Positions 12,944-24,776 of a stretch of DNA of 64,000 nucleotides are shown piece by piece (positions within the stretch are counted from its first letter, which is position 1; each line of letters starts with the position of its first letter). Position numbers and translations under genes: made by a program. The DNA comes from Pseudeuparius sepicola. Lineage: Eukaryota > Arthropoda > Insecta > Coleoptera > Anthribidae. The stretch covers positions 128,101,735-128,165,734 of the forward strand of contig OY987298.1 in assembly GCA_963920635.1 (NCBI GenBank), written 5' to 3'. The notes under the pieces are model-generated. The model saw nothing but the letters and a program-made list of their open reading frames with translations. It was not told the origin of the DNA and searched no databases.

Positions 12944-13870
12944 CAGGGTTATTCACATAATATTCTACCCCTCTTAATTTTTTGTTTTTAATTTTGGAAA
13001 AAAAAATGTACCTAAATATGAAATTGTATAAAATTTTCTTGCGATTTCGTGCACGTATTCAGAAAAACAAATGAATGTTACGTTTCGGAGACATATAGAT
13101 GAAAATTATGTTTTTTTTAAATGGAACACCGTGTATATTTCTCGATTTTCGAAATCTACGTACTTTTCTGGTTCCAACATATTATGTTATCTGTTTGCTC
13201 TAGTAGTTTGCACAAAATCGTCCTTTGAATTATTGAATCTAGGACAAAATCAAAATTGACATAGAAAATTCAAAACAGTAATTACGAGAATATTATAAAT
13301 GGAGATTTGACAGGTTACATTAATTGTTCTATACCTACAATTACATACTTAACAATAATATATTGAAAATTCATCAAAGCAGTGACTATCTTTCTATAGT
13401 CAGTGATCAAAGCCAATATTGCTGTGGAAATTTTCCATAAGTTATATTTTATTTTAGTCTTATTATAGAAAAGGTCCGTTGTTTCTGGACATGGAGCAGC
13501 AAAAATACGTATTTTGCGTAATAACGAAACTACTGCTTTTCCCGTACAGACCATTTAATAAAGTTGACTTTCGCCTACGACAGTCCAAAATTTCAATTTT
13601 TCAGATTCATAAATTTCAAAGTTATGATCACTATGGTCGATGGCTGCAACACTCAAAAAAATCAAAAATTTGCGAATATCTCGAAAAGGGTTAGGAATAG
13701 GGTACACATTATATTCAGAAAAAAGATTTGGAATTCAATATGGAACCAAATGGTGTAATAATATATAGGGTATTCTATTTGAAATAACAAAGTTGCTATC
13801 GACTTCCCGTATAACCGGAAGTGATCGGAAGTTGAAAATATTTTATAAAGAAAGTTTGCAACCTGTTATA

Positions 13871-15096
13871 CAGGGTGTAACTAAACTGATGGTCAAAAAT
13901 GTAACCACGTATTCTTGGAGTCAACACTTGGAGCACGTCTTCACATATTTTTTTCTCCTACGGGCCATAGTTTTTTTTATACAGAGCGTAGAAATTTAGA
14001 GAAAAATACACATATTTCTTAGTATCTCTAGAAGTATAAGAGATATTTTCTTCAAACTTGGCGTGTCGCATGAGCGGATGAGTTGTCAAATTTAAGGTTA
14101 ATATGAAGCTTGTGAGGCCCTCAGTTGCGGAGATACAGGGTGTTATTAAAATTAATTAGTTCAGAAAAATATGAATACCCTGTATAATCGCATTTTTTAA
14201 ATTTGTTTTGAATGGTAAATTCAATGGTTAACAAAAAGTATCTCTTAGTAATTTTTCATATTCTCAGCCGTTTTTTAATTATTTTCAAAGAACGGCAATG
14301 CTGCAATAAACAAGTCATTTTGAATAAATCTAACAGTCTGTGGATGTCAATTAAACTTGGCATTATTTGAATCATTTGACTGCCAACTTTGCACTTTAGT
14401 ATCAATATTTTGAAAAATTATATTTTCATTTGAAGAATTGACTGATATGCACTTTTGCTATGGAATTGCCAATGGCAATAATAAACATGCGGAAACGCGC
14501 AGTTGCGTGTATTGAAAGAGACGGCGGTCATTTCGAACATTTAATAATTTAATTTTCTAATAGCAATACGTTTCTTTTATTATCGTTTTTGCTTTTGTAT
14601 TTTGTTAAATAAAGTTTAATTGACAACCACAGATTGCTAGATTTATTCTTAAAGTGACTATTGTTCATTGCAGCGTTGCCGTTCTTTAAAAATAATTAAG
14701 AAACGGCTGCGAATACGAAAAAATACTAAGAGATACTTTTTGTTAACCATTCTATTCACCACTCAAAATAAGTTAAAAAATGCGATTATACAGGGTATTC
14801 ATATTTTTCTGAACTAATTAATTTTACTAACACCCTGTATCTCCGCAACTGGAAGCCTCAGAAGCTTCATATCAACCTTAAGTTTGACGGCTCATCTGCT
14901 CATGTGACACGCCAAGTTTGAAGAAAATATCTCGTATACTTCTAGAAATACTAAGAAATATGTGTATTTTTCTCCAAACTTCTACGCTCTGTATAAAAAA
15001 AAACTATTTCCCGTAGGAGAAAAAAATATATGAAGAAGTGCCCTTATTTTGACTCCATGAATACGTGGTTTCATTTTTCAGTTTAGTTACACCCCG
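13871..15096 (+). mobile_element. TA-target foldback with ~430-bp arms and transposase remnant
   Basis: The inverted ends begin CAGGGTGTAACTAAACTGA and are flanked by TA at 13869-13870 and 15097-15098. The arms 13871-14305 and 14665-15096 pair along almost their whole length. Each arm contains a smaller nested unit: in the left arm 14136-14182 is 47 bp with CAGGGTG and ACCCTG ends flanked by TA, and its mirror lies in the right arm. The loop carries a shortened transposase reading frame (14423-14552). This copy ties the whole TA-type group to a protein-coding ancestor. Confidence 0.85.
14423..14552 (+). pseudogene. Internally deleted Tc1/mariner-like transposase remnant
   Basis: Reading from 14423, the frame gives FSFEELTDMHFCYGIANGN, which matches the start of the DUF4817 helix-turn-helix domain found at the N-terminus of many insect transposases. 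In another frame from 14487 it reads MRKRAVACIERDGGHFEHL and then stops at 14550-14552. The GGHFEHL ending is typical of the C-terminus of this transposase type. Over 300 residues, including the DDE catalytic region, are missing between the two parts, so this is a classic internal-deletion derivative that cannot make an active enzyme. The seen motifs are clear. The domain name and superfamily are from knowledge of the family, and no search was run. No start codon is retained upstream in frame. Confidence 0.75.
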
Positions 15097-15414
15097 TATA
15101 AGTGACCAAAATTTCAAATTAAAATTCGCACTCCTCCCTGTAAACTTCTAATGAACCACTTACGTGAATCACCCGTATATCGTTGAAACCAGAAAAATGC
15201 ACAGATTTCGAAAATTGTTAAATATACAGGGTGTTTCATCTAAAAAAGAACATATAAGTTTGGTCTATATCCCCAAAACACGACATTTATTTGTTTTTCT
15301 GAATACACAACTGAAATCGGAAGAAAATTTTATACAATTTTCATATTTACATTTTTTTTCCAAAATTAAAAACAAAAAAGTTAAAGGGGGTAGAATGTTA
15401 TATGAATAACCCTG

Positions 15415-16930
15415 TATTTACCGGGGTTTTTTCTATCTCAAAAAATATAGAAATCAATGGGGTAAAATGTTAATTAAATTTTCAAAGTGTATATTTTGTT
15501 AAATCGAGCAAATTGCGAAGTACACAATCATCGGCCACTTTTTGTTGTTGCATCCCGGAGCCCCCGCCAAATTAATTCGCAACAACTCCGAAATTAGAGC
15601 CCTACGGACCGACCGGTCCCCGCCCCCTAAAAAGGGACAGTTTTGTCTGGTGGCGTAAAAACCCCGCAGCCCCGCTCCGTCGGAGCCAAAACCCAAGAGG
15701 GGACGAAACTATGTCGGGACGGGCCGGGGATGTTTTCCACGTTCCGCTGTCGCTTTCCAACTTCTGCTCGTTTGGGCGGCGGCCCCCCATCTACTATGGG
15801 CACATTCTGTCCCTTGATGCTGTTAAGCGAGAGTGTAAAGTATGCTTTGCGCTTTGTACATCCAATTAAATTCCAACGGACTTTTTCAAACGGGTACGTT
15901 ATCGCATTTGACCTGCTGGGCCATGGCTCTACAATCGGATCCATCGACGAAACTGCAATTTTGCCCATTCAATTGTTATTAGAAGTAGATACGTTCACTA
16001 ATTTCCAGTTCATCATGAAACCGCTTTGAAAAAATATATAGACTATGTGCCGCGATAGTTAAAGTTTCTACTTGTGGTTATATGCACAAAGGACAGAAGA
16101 GGCAGGATTGCGCTATTCCAAACGGGTATACAGGTACTTCTCGCTATTTTTTTACAAAAACTATTCTTTCGTTTTTTTTTTGTATTTCACAGATTTAATT
16201 TGAGGCTATTTACGCTTTTCTGATAAGCATTTAAAAAAATTTAATTAAAAAATTAAACTTTCACAATGTAGATACAGGTAGCTAGATACTTTTTTCGGGT
16301 AACTTAAAAATCTCTTTCAATAAGTTTGACTGTGCTTAAAAAATGTAACACCCTGTATACGTATCTGGATAGGATCAACCCTAGTTGTTGTGTCGAGAAA
16401 TAGGTATGCCCGACTTAAAAAGAATACAGACTGCAAACTGTATTTTTGACAAAAAGCTCCTATAATGATAGGTAAGTTTAGGTGGCACAGCCAGATTACC
16501 ATGTAACGACTAATATGCTGAAGTGCCTAATGATACATTTATAAGGCGAACACTCTTTCAAACACAAACAAATTAGCTTTCCCATAGTGGTATACTTTGC
16601 GCCTTTACATGTTCAGATGCTAAGTATTACTAACAACGTGCCATATGTTTTGTCTTTGTGTTTACGTTGATTAGGAAGGACGTAAACAAATAGTAATGAA
16701 AACATGAAGCCGGTGTCAGTACACTTTGAGAAAATTTGGGTTCTTGGCCCCAATGACGAAAACTAAACTAGTTGCCTATAACCACCTTAGATTCGTTTCA
16801 ATTTTTATTGTTATGTACAAAGAACAAAAGAGTTCTACTCGCAGATATTAACTGCCGCACATATTGATGTAAATAGGTACAAACTACGTTATGCTGGTTG
16901 GTGCACATTGCTCCCCAGAATTGTTGTATA
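15415..16930. other. Unique stretch with a GC-rich island at ~15540-15800
   Basis: Bases 15540-15800 are clearly richer in GC than their surroundings and carry open frames on both strands (up to 128 codons), but these show no recognisable domain and overlap each other, so I do not call a gene. An isolated right terminus (AACACCCTG then TA) lies at about 16347-16357 without a convincing partner. The rest is AT-rich. Confidence 0.4.
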
Positions 16931-17646
16931 CAGAGTGTCTCACTTAAGAGTGAAACAACCCTATAACTTCTTTAATTTTTAACCGACCAGAATGAAATTT
17001 GTACCAAAGGTAGATGACATTGTTGCCTACTTATTTCCAAAAAATTAGTTGCCTACTACAAAGTCAAAGCCACCTGCGATGCCACAAACGAGGCTAAAAA
17101 TCCGAAAGTCATATTAGGCTTTTTTGTTTCAAAAAAATGTACTAGAAAAAGTTTTTCAGAATCGATTCAGTACCTTAAATACAAAATTGTGTCAAAATCA
17201 AAAAATATTAAATAAATAAAATTAAAGTAAAAATTTAAAATTTGTTTGGAAGCTTTTATTTTAAAATAATTACTTTATGAAAACAACTTGCCTTCAAAAC
17301 ATCCATGGCACACTTTTCTAAACGCAGAAAATTATTAAATTGCTCTTTTTGGATTTTTTTTTTAATTAATATTTTTTGATTTTGACAAAATTTTTGATTT
17401 ACGGTTCTGAATCGATTCTGAACAACGTTTTTTAGTAAATGTTTTTGAAAAAAAAAGCCTAATATGACTTTCGGATTTTTTAGCCTCGATTGTGGCATCG
17501 CAGGTGGCTTCGACTTTGGAGTAGGCAACTAATTTTTTGGAAATAAATAGGCAACAATGCCATCTACCTTCGGTAAAAATTTCGTTCTGGTCGGTTAAAA
17601 AGTAAAGAAGTTATAGGGCTGTTTCACTCTTATGTGAGACACTCTG
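16931..17646. mobile_element. TA-target element, CAGAGTGTCTCAC ends, 716 bp
   Basis: The left end CAGAGTGTCTCACTTAAGAG and right end inverted (GTGAGACACTCTG) are flanked by TA at 16929-16930 and 17647-17648. The arms extend about 200 bp on each side, and the central part is AT-rich with no transposase. The size is typical of a MITE. Confidence 0.88.
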
Positions 17647-20089
17647 TAAAGGCTATTCTATGGATGCAGATTCCTAGTTTTTACTGCCAGATCACTACGA
17701 GAGGCAACTTTCTACCCGGATTGGGACAAAAATGGGAGGGCAATAATGGACGCGACAAAAACTAATGGAACAACAACAGAATGTTTTGGATATCTTAGAT
17801 ATACTAGTGCGCCGGCGAATATTGTGTATTCTTTAAAATTGCCCGACTTCTTCTGCAGCGGGTTTAAATTTTCTGATAAGGTATTCTCAATATCACTTTG
17901 TATCCACAAAACACAATCAAAATGATATTAAGCTTGCTTTAACGTAAACAAAACAAAAAATAATAATCTCGTCAAATATGCATCTATCAATTTTGAATAA
18001 TTTTATTTATGCAATTATAACAAGTAAATATCTTCCAAACCTCTCTCTTGGAGAATTTAGCATTTAAATGTAGTAGGGCACCACCGTACAAAGGCTTGAC
18101 TTGCGTCCTCACTTGCTATTCAACAACGTTGTTATCAACAATGTTATTCAACATGCTTTCGAAATTCCCCTGAAAAGCAATAAGTTACTCAACAAATTAT
18201 TTGTTACCGTTCGGTTAGCCGTATAAATATTTATCAAAGAATGTTGGCGCCAATGTTTTGGCAACATGTTGCGGCTGCGTCCACATTAACGTTTTTATAA
18301 TAATTCGTTTGAATCGAAGTTTGTTTACTTTTGTCTAGACCAGAGGGAAAAATATTACCTGTTGCTTGCAATCCGACTTTAAATGAGGATGTTTTAAAGT
18401 TTTTAACAAGTTATAGAAATATGTTCGGCAGCAACAAGTTTTTGTAACATGTTGCTAAGTGAGGACGGACCTTTAGACACTACGTTTCTCGATGTTTTTC
18501 AATTCTCCTCTGGAATTCGAAAAAATGTGTGGGAAATTCCTATATAGCGGACAGGATGAGGAAAAATAATGGAAAAAAGAATGTTTTGTATATGTTTAGC
18601 GCTAGAATATTTGTGGTTCTTGCCAGTGCCGGTTCCCCATGGATGCTATTTGGTGCTGTAGGAGAGGCAAATCGTAAGGGCGCCAAATAGTAATAGGGCT
18701 ATGTTATAAGTTTACAGAATATTTTATTCTGTAAACTTTGATTATACCATAGAAGAATCTACTACGACAGTAGATTCTTCTATGGTTATACTCAGCTGCT
18801 ACATACAAAATGATCCTCGAGAAATGTGCAAATATATAGAAATAGGAAGTGGTTTAGTTTATTTTAACCCGAATTTTCCAAATTATTCTTGGCGACATAA
18901 TTTTTGTTTATTTCCGCTTCTCCCTTGGTCTTTGTTGTTATTCTGATAAGATCGGAGAAGTAAAAGTGTGTAATAATTTTAAAAAATGCATACGGTTACG
19001 GTGAATTTCGTTTTGCTTGAATTTAGTAATAGTGGATAGTTTCCTTTTAATTTCATTTAGTAAGAAAATTGTTTTATGATTGAGAGTAACGTGGATTGCG
19101 CAAGAAAAATTAAATTCTTTAGGGATATTATCAATAAATTCAGATCTTTCAAAAACCATAGACACTAACCAGATAATACTAACTTTTTCAAATTTAAAAT
19201 AAAAAAAGCGACGTCTATAGAACTTAACAAAACACAAAACTCCTAATTTGCATTTCCGTACCAGAGCCCATACTGAATATTGTTTCATTATGTGTTAATT
19301 TTAAGTTTTTAATGTATATTATTTTTCGTTATTATAGTCTGTGATTTTTGTTATATTATAGTTTTGGATTTTTTTTTTGTTAAACAGTATTTAGATATAT
19401 AAAACCAATAATTTGATTTTATAAATTACTAATTCGGTAGGGGTGCCGGTTACAATTAGCACCTGGCGCAAAAAAATGCCTTCTTGCAAACAAATCATGC
19501 CAGTTTTAGAATTCCGCGGTTGCTGCATACAATGTATTCCAGAAATAAATGAAATTATTTCGATTTATTTTGCCACTATTCAAAATTTTCTTAGATTCTC
19601 TAATGGCGGACGAGGAATCGTCAGTAAACAGCCACATAATAGATATTTTTATTTCTTTACCTGGGAAAATAATAACGTCCCAGTAAGCGATAAGCAAGTG
19701 CGTTGAATTAAATTGTGATAAAACACCTATAAATTACCTGCAGCTTTTAACATGTACGGTGCGGCGATGGTTAACATTAATATAATTATTATATATAACC
19801 GACACAAATCTTTGTCTTCGTTTTTTTTTTCGAATTTTGATGTAAAGTGACTGCCTTATACTTAACTGGAACGTGTTATTTTAAGTTCTTCTTGCACAAT
19901 ATTTCTTTGATGAAGTGGAGTTTTACAGTGCTGATCTACAAGATATTTTTGTTGCCGGAAATCTAAGAAAGGAAATAGAAATACTGACTCAAACCCACCT
20001 TCTGTCCAGTTCTCTCCAACAATCGTATAGTTATTTAATTATATTTTTATAATAACGGCCCGTGCGAATTTAAATTGGACCACCCTGTA
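17647..20089. other. Non-coding stretch with two perfect small hairpins
   Basis: No gene is recognised. Two adjacent perfect hairpins lie at about 18710-18734 (TTTACAGAATA and complement) and 18746-18786 (18-bp stem starting ACCATAGAAGAATC, five-base loop). Segments near 17690-17790, 18480-18560 and 21590-21790 share loose similarity (for example GATGTTTTTCAATT and AATGGAA phrases), suggesting an old duplicated sequence. ORFs of up to 116 codons at 18938-19288 show no domain. Confidence 0.4.
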
Positions 20090-21446
20090 CACGGCGGGCC
20101 AAATTGGACACTTTTAAAGGGAAACTCCTATTTTTGACGAAGATAGACGAAAACTGATGTCGGTGTCTGAGGCTAATTTTTTATGATAAACTTAATGGCG
20201 AAAACCGCAAATTGATATCTGTCACCGTTCTTGAGTTACAGGGCGTTTTTCGAAAATGTGCGTTTTAGAAAAGTGGTCGTAACTTTTTTCGGGTTGAAAA
20301 TTTTGTGTTTCTGTAAAAACATTCTTAAAGCACTTTTTTACGTAGAATCCAATGCTGCTACTAATTTTTTTTTCTAGTTAATTGTTTAAGAAATACGGAT
20401 AAAAAATATTATTTTTAAAAAATATATTTTTTGCATTTTTAATAGAGCAAAAAATTACCACTCCAAAAATATATAATACTTAATGATTACTTAAGTAGTT
20501 ATCAATTACTAATAGCTTTTATGATTTTTCATGTGTACAATTATTGGAAGCACGCCCCTTCATCAAGTAGGCTTTGGACGGTGAGACAATGAAACAATCG
20601 TGGAAAAATGTTTACTGTTACCTACCTGTCAAATTTTCAGTTTGGCTGTTTAGGCAGGGTAAAGATTTTTCTATTTTTGTGTAATTTATAAACTTTATAA
20701 CATACCTACAATGAAATTTGAAAGTTATGAAAAACGGGATATGATAGTCTGTTTTATACAATCCGGGGAAAATGCCTATCTCTGCTTAACTCGTACCTAC
20801 CTTTTGGGCCTACTATTAATCAAATCTATTAACTATTGCTCTGACACTATTAATCAAATTGTGTCGCAATCTTGCAAAAATGTGCTTGAAAGGATGTCTT
20901 CTCTCTGGATACCGCTCGTAGTATATAAATTGCTCGTTCCATCTGATTTTTCCCCGGATTGTATAAAACAGACTATATATCCCATTTGACAGGTAGGTAA
21001 CAGTAAACATTTTTCCACGGTTGTTTCATTGTCTTGTAAATCATTAAGTGTTATATATGTTCGGAATGGTAATTTTTTGCTCTATTAAAAAATGCAAAAA
21101 TATACGGGGTGTTCCATTTAAAAAATAATATTTTTTATCGGTAACTCTTAAGCCATTGACTAGAAAAAAAAAGTAGTAGCAGCATTGGATTCTACGTAAA
21201 AAGTGCTTGAAGAATGTTTTTACAGAAACACAAAATTTTCAACCCGAAAAAAGTTACGGCCACTTTTCGAAAACGCACATTTTCGAGAAACGCCCTGTAA
21301 CTCAAGAACGATGACAGATATCGATTTGCGGTTTTGGCCATTAAGTTTATCATAAAAAATGAACCCCAGACACCGATATCAGTTTTCGTCTATCTCCGTC
21401 AAAAATAGGAGGTTCCCTTTAAAAGTGTCCAATTTGGCCCACCCTG
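20090..21446. mobile_element. 1.36-kb TA-target foldback carrying HTH fragments
   Basis: The right end reads GGCCCACCCTG then TA at 21447-21448. The left end, CACGGCGGGCC after TA at 20088-20089, is a mutated version of the same terminus. Arms of roughly 380 bp pair (20090-20460 with 21062-21446), and inner segments also pair (20580-20640 with 20980-21030, and 20735-20785 with 20945-20990), so most of the element is palindromic. The inner part codes for pieces of a DUF4817-like domain on both strands. Confidence 0.82.
20711..20989. pseudogene. DUF4817-like helix-turn-helix fragments in inverted arms
   Basis: On the plus strand, translation from 20711 gives MKFESYEKRDMIVCFIQSGE followed by NA, which resembles the start of the DUF4817 transposase-associated helix-turn-helix. 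On the minus strand (about 20985-20850), the frame includes FIYYERYPERRHPFKHIFAR, matching the second half of the same domain (the LY.ERYP.RRHP pattern). The two arms therefore each keep part of one ancestral N-terminal DNA-binding domain, broken by frameshifts and by the inversion. No catalytic part remains. Domain identity is from pattern recognition, not a search. Confidence 0.65.
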
Positions 21447-22491
21447 TACATGTTACATTCAGGGCACCACCATACCCAGGCCGCCGCGCCATTTGTCCAC
21501 CAACCACAACTAATGGGGGTTCCCGCTTCGGACCACGCGCGCACTTAGATAAAGCAACAATTAAGCGTTTAACGTTCTGCGGTTGTGCCCTTGATGTTTT
21601 TCAATTTCGGGACAATTCGCCCCCGGAATTCCGCTGTATATTCCGAGGATGCGGATGCCGGTTTTTACTGGCACATGGGCAGGGCGGTGCGGCAATTTTC
21701 TCCCCGTTGATAATTGCGACGAAACAAAAAATGGGATGGGAATAAGGGAGGAGGCAAAAAAATAATGGAACATAAACAGAGTGTGGGTATTTAGCTGAAA
21801 GTAGGTGAGTATTCTGGGTTCTCGCAAACAAACCGTCCATGTTTCAAAGATAAATGTTGAGCCTTTTCCCTAAAGGTTATTGTAAATGTTTGGTACCTAC
21901 TTACCTTTTTTGCATACATTTTGTGTCATTCGTTATTGTTATGGTCGAATTATTTCCATACTGCATGTTCGCATTATTCCAAAAATTTAAATTCTTTGTA
22001 TTTAAAATATATACCTAAGTAGGATCACGGTAGCTTCGCTATTGTAATGCTTACGAATGCATCTTTGGCATAGACATGTTGTGTGTTGTTCACAGTAATA
22101 AGTAATGTGAAATACTGGAGATAGCTGTCGTCACATTTCATTGTTCAATCTTATTGATGAAAGTTATGAGAAAAGAATAAATACTTATCTCCCCTCAGCA
22201 TTATTTGTGTTTTGAGTTTTTATTCTACAACTGGCAAGTGTGATAACACTTTAAACACCTTGAGAAAATGCATTTACATCTCAAGCCCCAGCATCCACTT
22301 AAGCACTTTTAAGAAACTTTATTGTAGTTATATTCACACACATATTTCGCAATGCCTAGCACGCGATCTGTTTTGCAAGTTTTCGTTTTTCTTAGATTTT
22401 CTGAGAGAGAAAAAAGCCTGACAGTATAGTTGTAGCCACGATTTATTATTGACCGGTGGCGGCGGTGACTATAGTCTAACACTAACACTTA
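21447..22491. other. Unique stretch with GC-rich island at ~21455-21740
   Basis: The island has balanced base use and overlapping open frames on both strands (up to 128 codons) without recognisable motifs. It could be conserved non-coding sequence. The remainder to 22491 is AT-rich and empty. Confidence 0.4.
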
Positions 22492-24271
22492 CAGTGGCTT
22501 TATACAAGACAGTGGCGACACGGCCGCCATTTTTAGTCAAATTAGAGGTGGGACTATTTAAAAAATATATCGATATTGTGAATCCAGATCCAGTATCGAT
22601 TTTTTTTATCGATATGACTATTACATATTAAATAAAATCAATTTATTGTCCATTTTTTGAGAAATAAACGGTAAAACGTGCCTACCTGTTCTGTTTCGTT
22701 ATATTATATGATTTTATGATTAATTACTAATATCAGTGACTATACTGCTAATATTTAATGGTTCTCACTGGACATATCTAGAATAGACGAACAAATTTTG
22801 AGCATGTGTTTGTATTTTGAAAAGTTTAGAAATGGGCAGATAGCAATAAACAGAACATTTTAAAAATATAAAATAGGGAAACAATATTTTTAGCTTAGGA
22901 AATAAAGTAATGATAACTACATTATAATAAAACAACTCCAAAAGTAGGTAACTATGTTCAATTTATAATTGGTGTTTATTGGTGTTATTATGTGCATACA
23001 GAAAACTTTAGAATTAACAATTTTCTTCAGAGCTGTTGAAGTCCTAAAGCACTTGGTACACGAGACTAAAACTCAAAGAATACCTAACTGCTTTTATTTT
23101 TGGTTTCTGACACTTTTTATTTACTTATTTTCATGGATACAATAACAAATTATTCATAAGAAAAATAAAAAGTGATATTACAATCTTGAACATGCTTCCC
23201 TTTGGATGATTTTTCTTAAGCCCATTGTTTTACAGGAGTAACAGCCTCTCAAAATGTTTTTGGTTTAAATAAGTAAAGCTTTCATGAAAATGTTCGCAAT
23301 TAGCTCCATTGTGCTTGTTTGAGACCATAAAAACTTGTTTGAAGTCTACAAAACTCATTGGTTTAATCTTCATAACCCTTTGGTTGTTTCATATAAACAT
23401 CGATTTTTCGATATAAGCGCATGCTGTAGAGACATCCATTAAGTCAATTCAACATTTTCACCAGCTGCTGTATGCTTAATATTCCTTTTATTATCATTCC
23501 AGATTTGACTACAGGGCTAAACGTTTGGTCGTAGTTTTCACCTTTTCTTTGTGAACAACCTTTCATTACCAACCTCGCCTAGTATTTTCCTATTGATCCA
23601 TCCGGAACTATCCTCTCCTTGTATATCCATTTACAAGATACTATAAGTACCTAATGCTTTCTTGTCTTCTGGAAGTCTCTGTAAAACTAATTTTTGTTTT
23701 AATCATGTGACTTCATTTCTTTGTCCATTACAGCTAACCAGTATAATAGCTTCGATCACCGGTCTTTACAGCTTTTTCATAGTTATTAGGACCACTAATT
23801 TTTAAAACATTTGCAACAGCTTTCATAACAAAGTTTTAAAATTTTGCTGGTTTTGCAATTTTCTACGGTCCCTCAGCTCCATCATTATGTTCATTTCTTC
23901 ATGGTCTTCCTCCTGCTAATCAGTCTTCTTTTGACCTTCTGTACCGCTTTTTCCAACTTCTTCATTGTATTCTTCTCAACCTTCCCTCGCTTTTATACAT
24001 TTCTTGCATGACAATCATCTACGTTGTAATCACCTTACTTTACTTTTCTCAAAGAAAAACACAGATAAAGCGCAGAAATATGATAATACACACATAAACA
24101 AAGCTTACGTCCACAATAAGGGACAACACGAATGACGGATCTGTAGAATGACGCCGTCATTATGAAATCGATACAATAAGTCGATCTATTATGACAGAAT
24201 TTGACGAAACATGGCGGAACCAATCAAAAATCGAACCATGGTTGTCGCCACTATCTTGTATAAAGCCACTG
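22492..24271. mobile_element. TA-flanked element with CAGTGGCTTTATAC ends
   Basis: The left end CAGTGGCTTTATACAAGA and the inverted right end are flanked by TA at 22490-22491 and 24272-24273. Similarity continues for about 29 bp (GTGGCGACA / TGTCGCCAC). The inside is not a foldback; it carries a copia-type reverse-transcriptase remnant on the minus strand. This terminus is a different sub-type from the CAGGGTG group. The superfamily is uncertain. Confidence 0.7.
23240..23875 (-). pseudogene. Ty1/copia pol (reverse transcriptase) remnant
   Basis: Read on the minus strand with frameshifts and stops, the segment shows the ordered landmarks of copia reverse transcriptase. A stretch near 23560-23520 reads RLVMKGCSQRKGENYDQTFS followed by PV, the hallmark before the catalytic region. 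A segment around 23440-23385 reads VSTACAYIEKSMFI. A segment near 23340-23305 reads FYGLKQAQWS, matching the SLYGLKQAPR motif. A preceding part near 23770-23740 reads AMDKEM, also usual for this domain. Several in-frame stops make it non-functional. No LTRs or other pol domains were found nearby, so only an internal fragment survives, inside the TA-flanked element. Confidence 0.8.
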
Positions 24272-24776
24272 TACTAACACTCACGTCATAGCGCTATCTA
24301 GTGACAGTGCCAGTAACCTTTCAACATTCATGCGACACTTAATCCACGGCTTTATTATACGGTCTGACACTTATTACAGATTTACTATACACCTGTGTTT
24401 AAGGGTATGAAAATTATGCTGATATGTGATACGTAAGAACGGCCCTCGTAAAATAAACTAGACCGCCATTGGGCCCTAGTCCCTCCACCAATTTTGAGCC
24501 CTCCGGCAGAGGGCGCCGGCGTCCGCCTGGATAGCCACCATATTGGACCTATTCTAGGGGATTTATTGTGCATTCTAGGGGAGAGGCGAAATTTGTAGTG
24601 GCAACACAAAATTACATTTGACCACGACACACCACGGCCCTCGTGCATTTGACATGATTCAAATTTAAAATATCCCTATAAAATTCCGTGTTGTAATATA
24701 ATTGGATACCTAACAGCCAATGACATGTACGCCCAATATGGCCGACCTTTCGGTGGGACATAATAATATGTATGTA
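24272..24776. other. Non-coding spacer
   Basis: No gene is recognised. A moderately GC-rich segment at about 24440-24600 carries an 87-codon open frame on the minus strand with no recognisable domain. Confidence 0.35.

Larger units (their letters stand above)
12944..15414. mobile_element. Large TA-target foldback element with nested copy
   Basis: The outer ends CAGGGTTATTCAYATAA and their complement are flanked by TA at 12942-12943 and 15415-15416. The arms run about 12944-13190 and 15180-15414. Both arms contain an internal second terminus (GGAACACCGTG near 13130, and CAGGGTGTTTC near 15228). A second complete element, 13871-15096, lies inside. The element itself has no coding sequence. Confidence 0.8.

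Noticed and set aside
15627..16029. Overlapping 113- and 128-codon open frames on opposite strands
   Set aside because: Open frames on both strands are expected in GC-rich sequence; neither has a recognisable motif or splice signals.
16131..16357. CAGGTACTTCTC after TA and AACACCCTG before TA considered as a pair of element ends
   Set aside because: The sequences inside the two ends do not pair, so only an isolated right terminus is supported.
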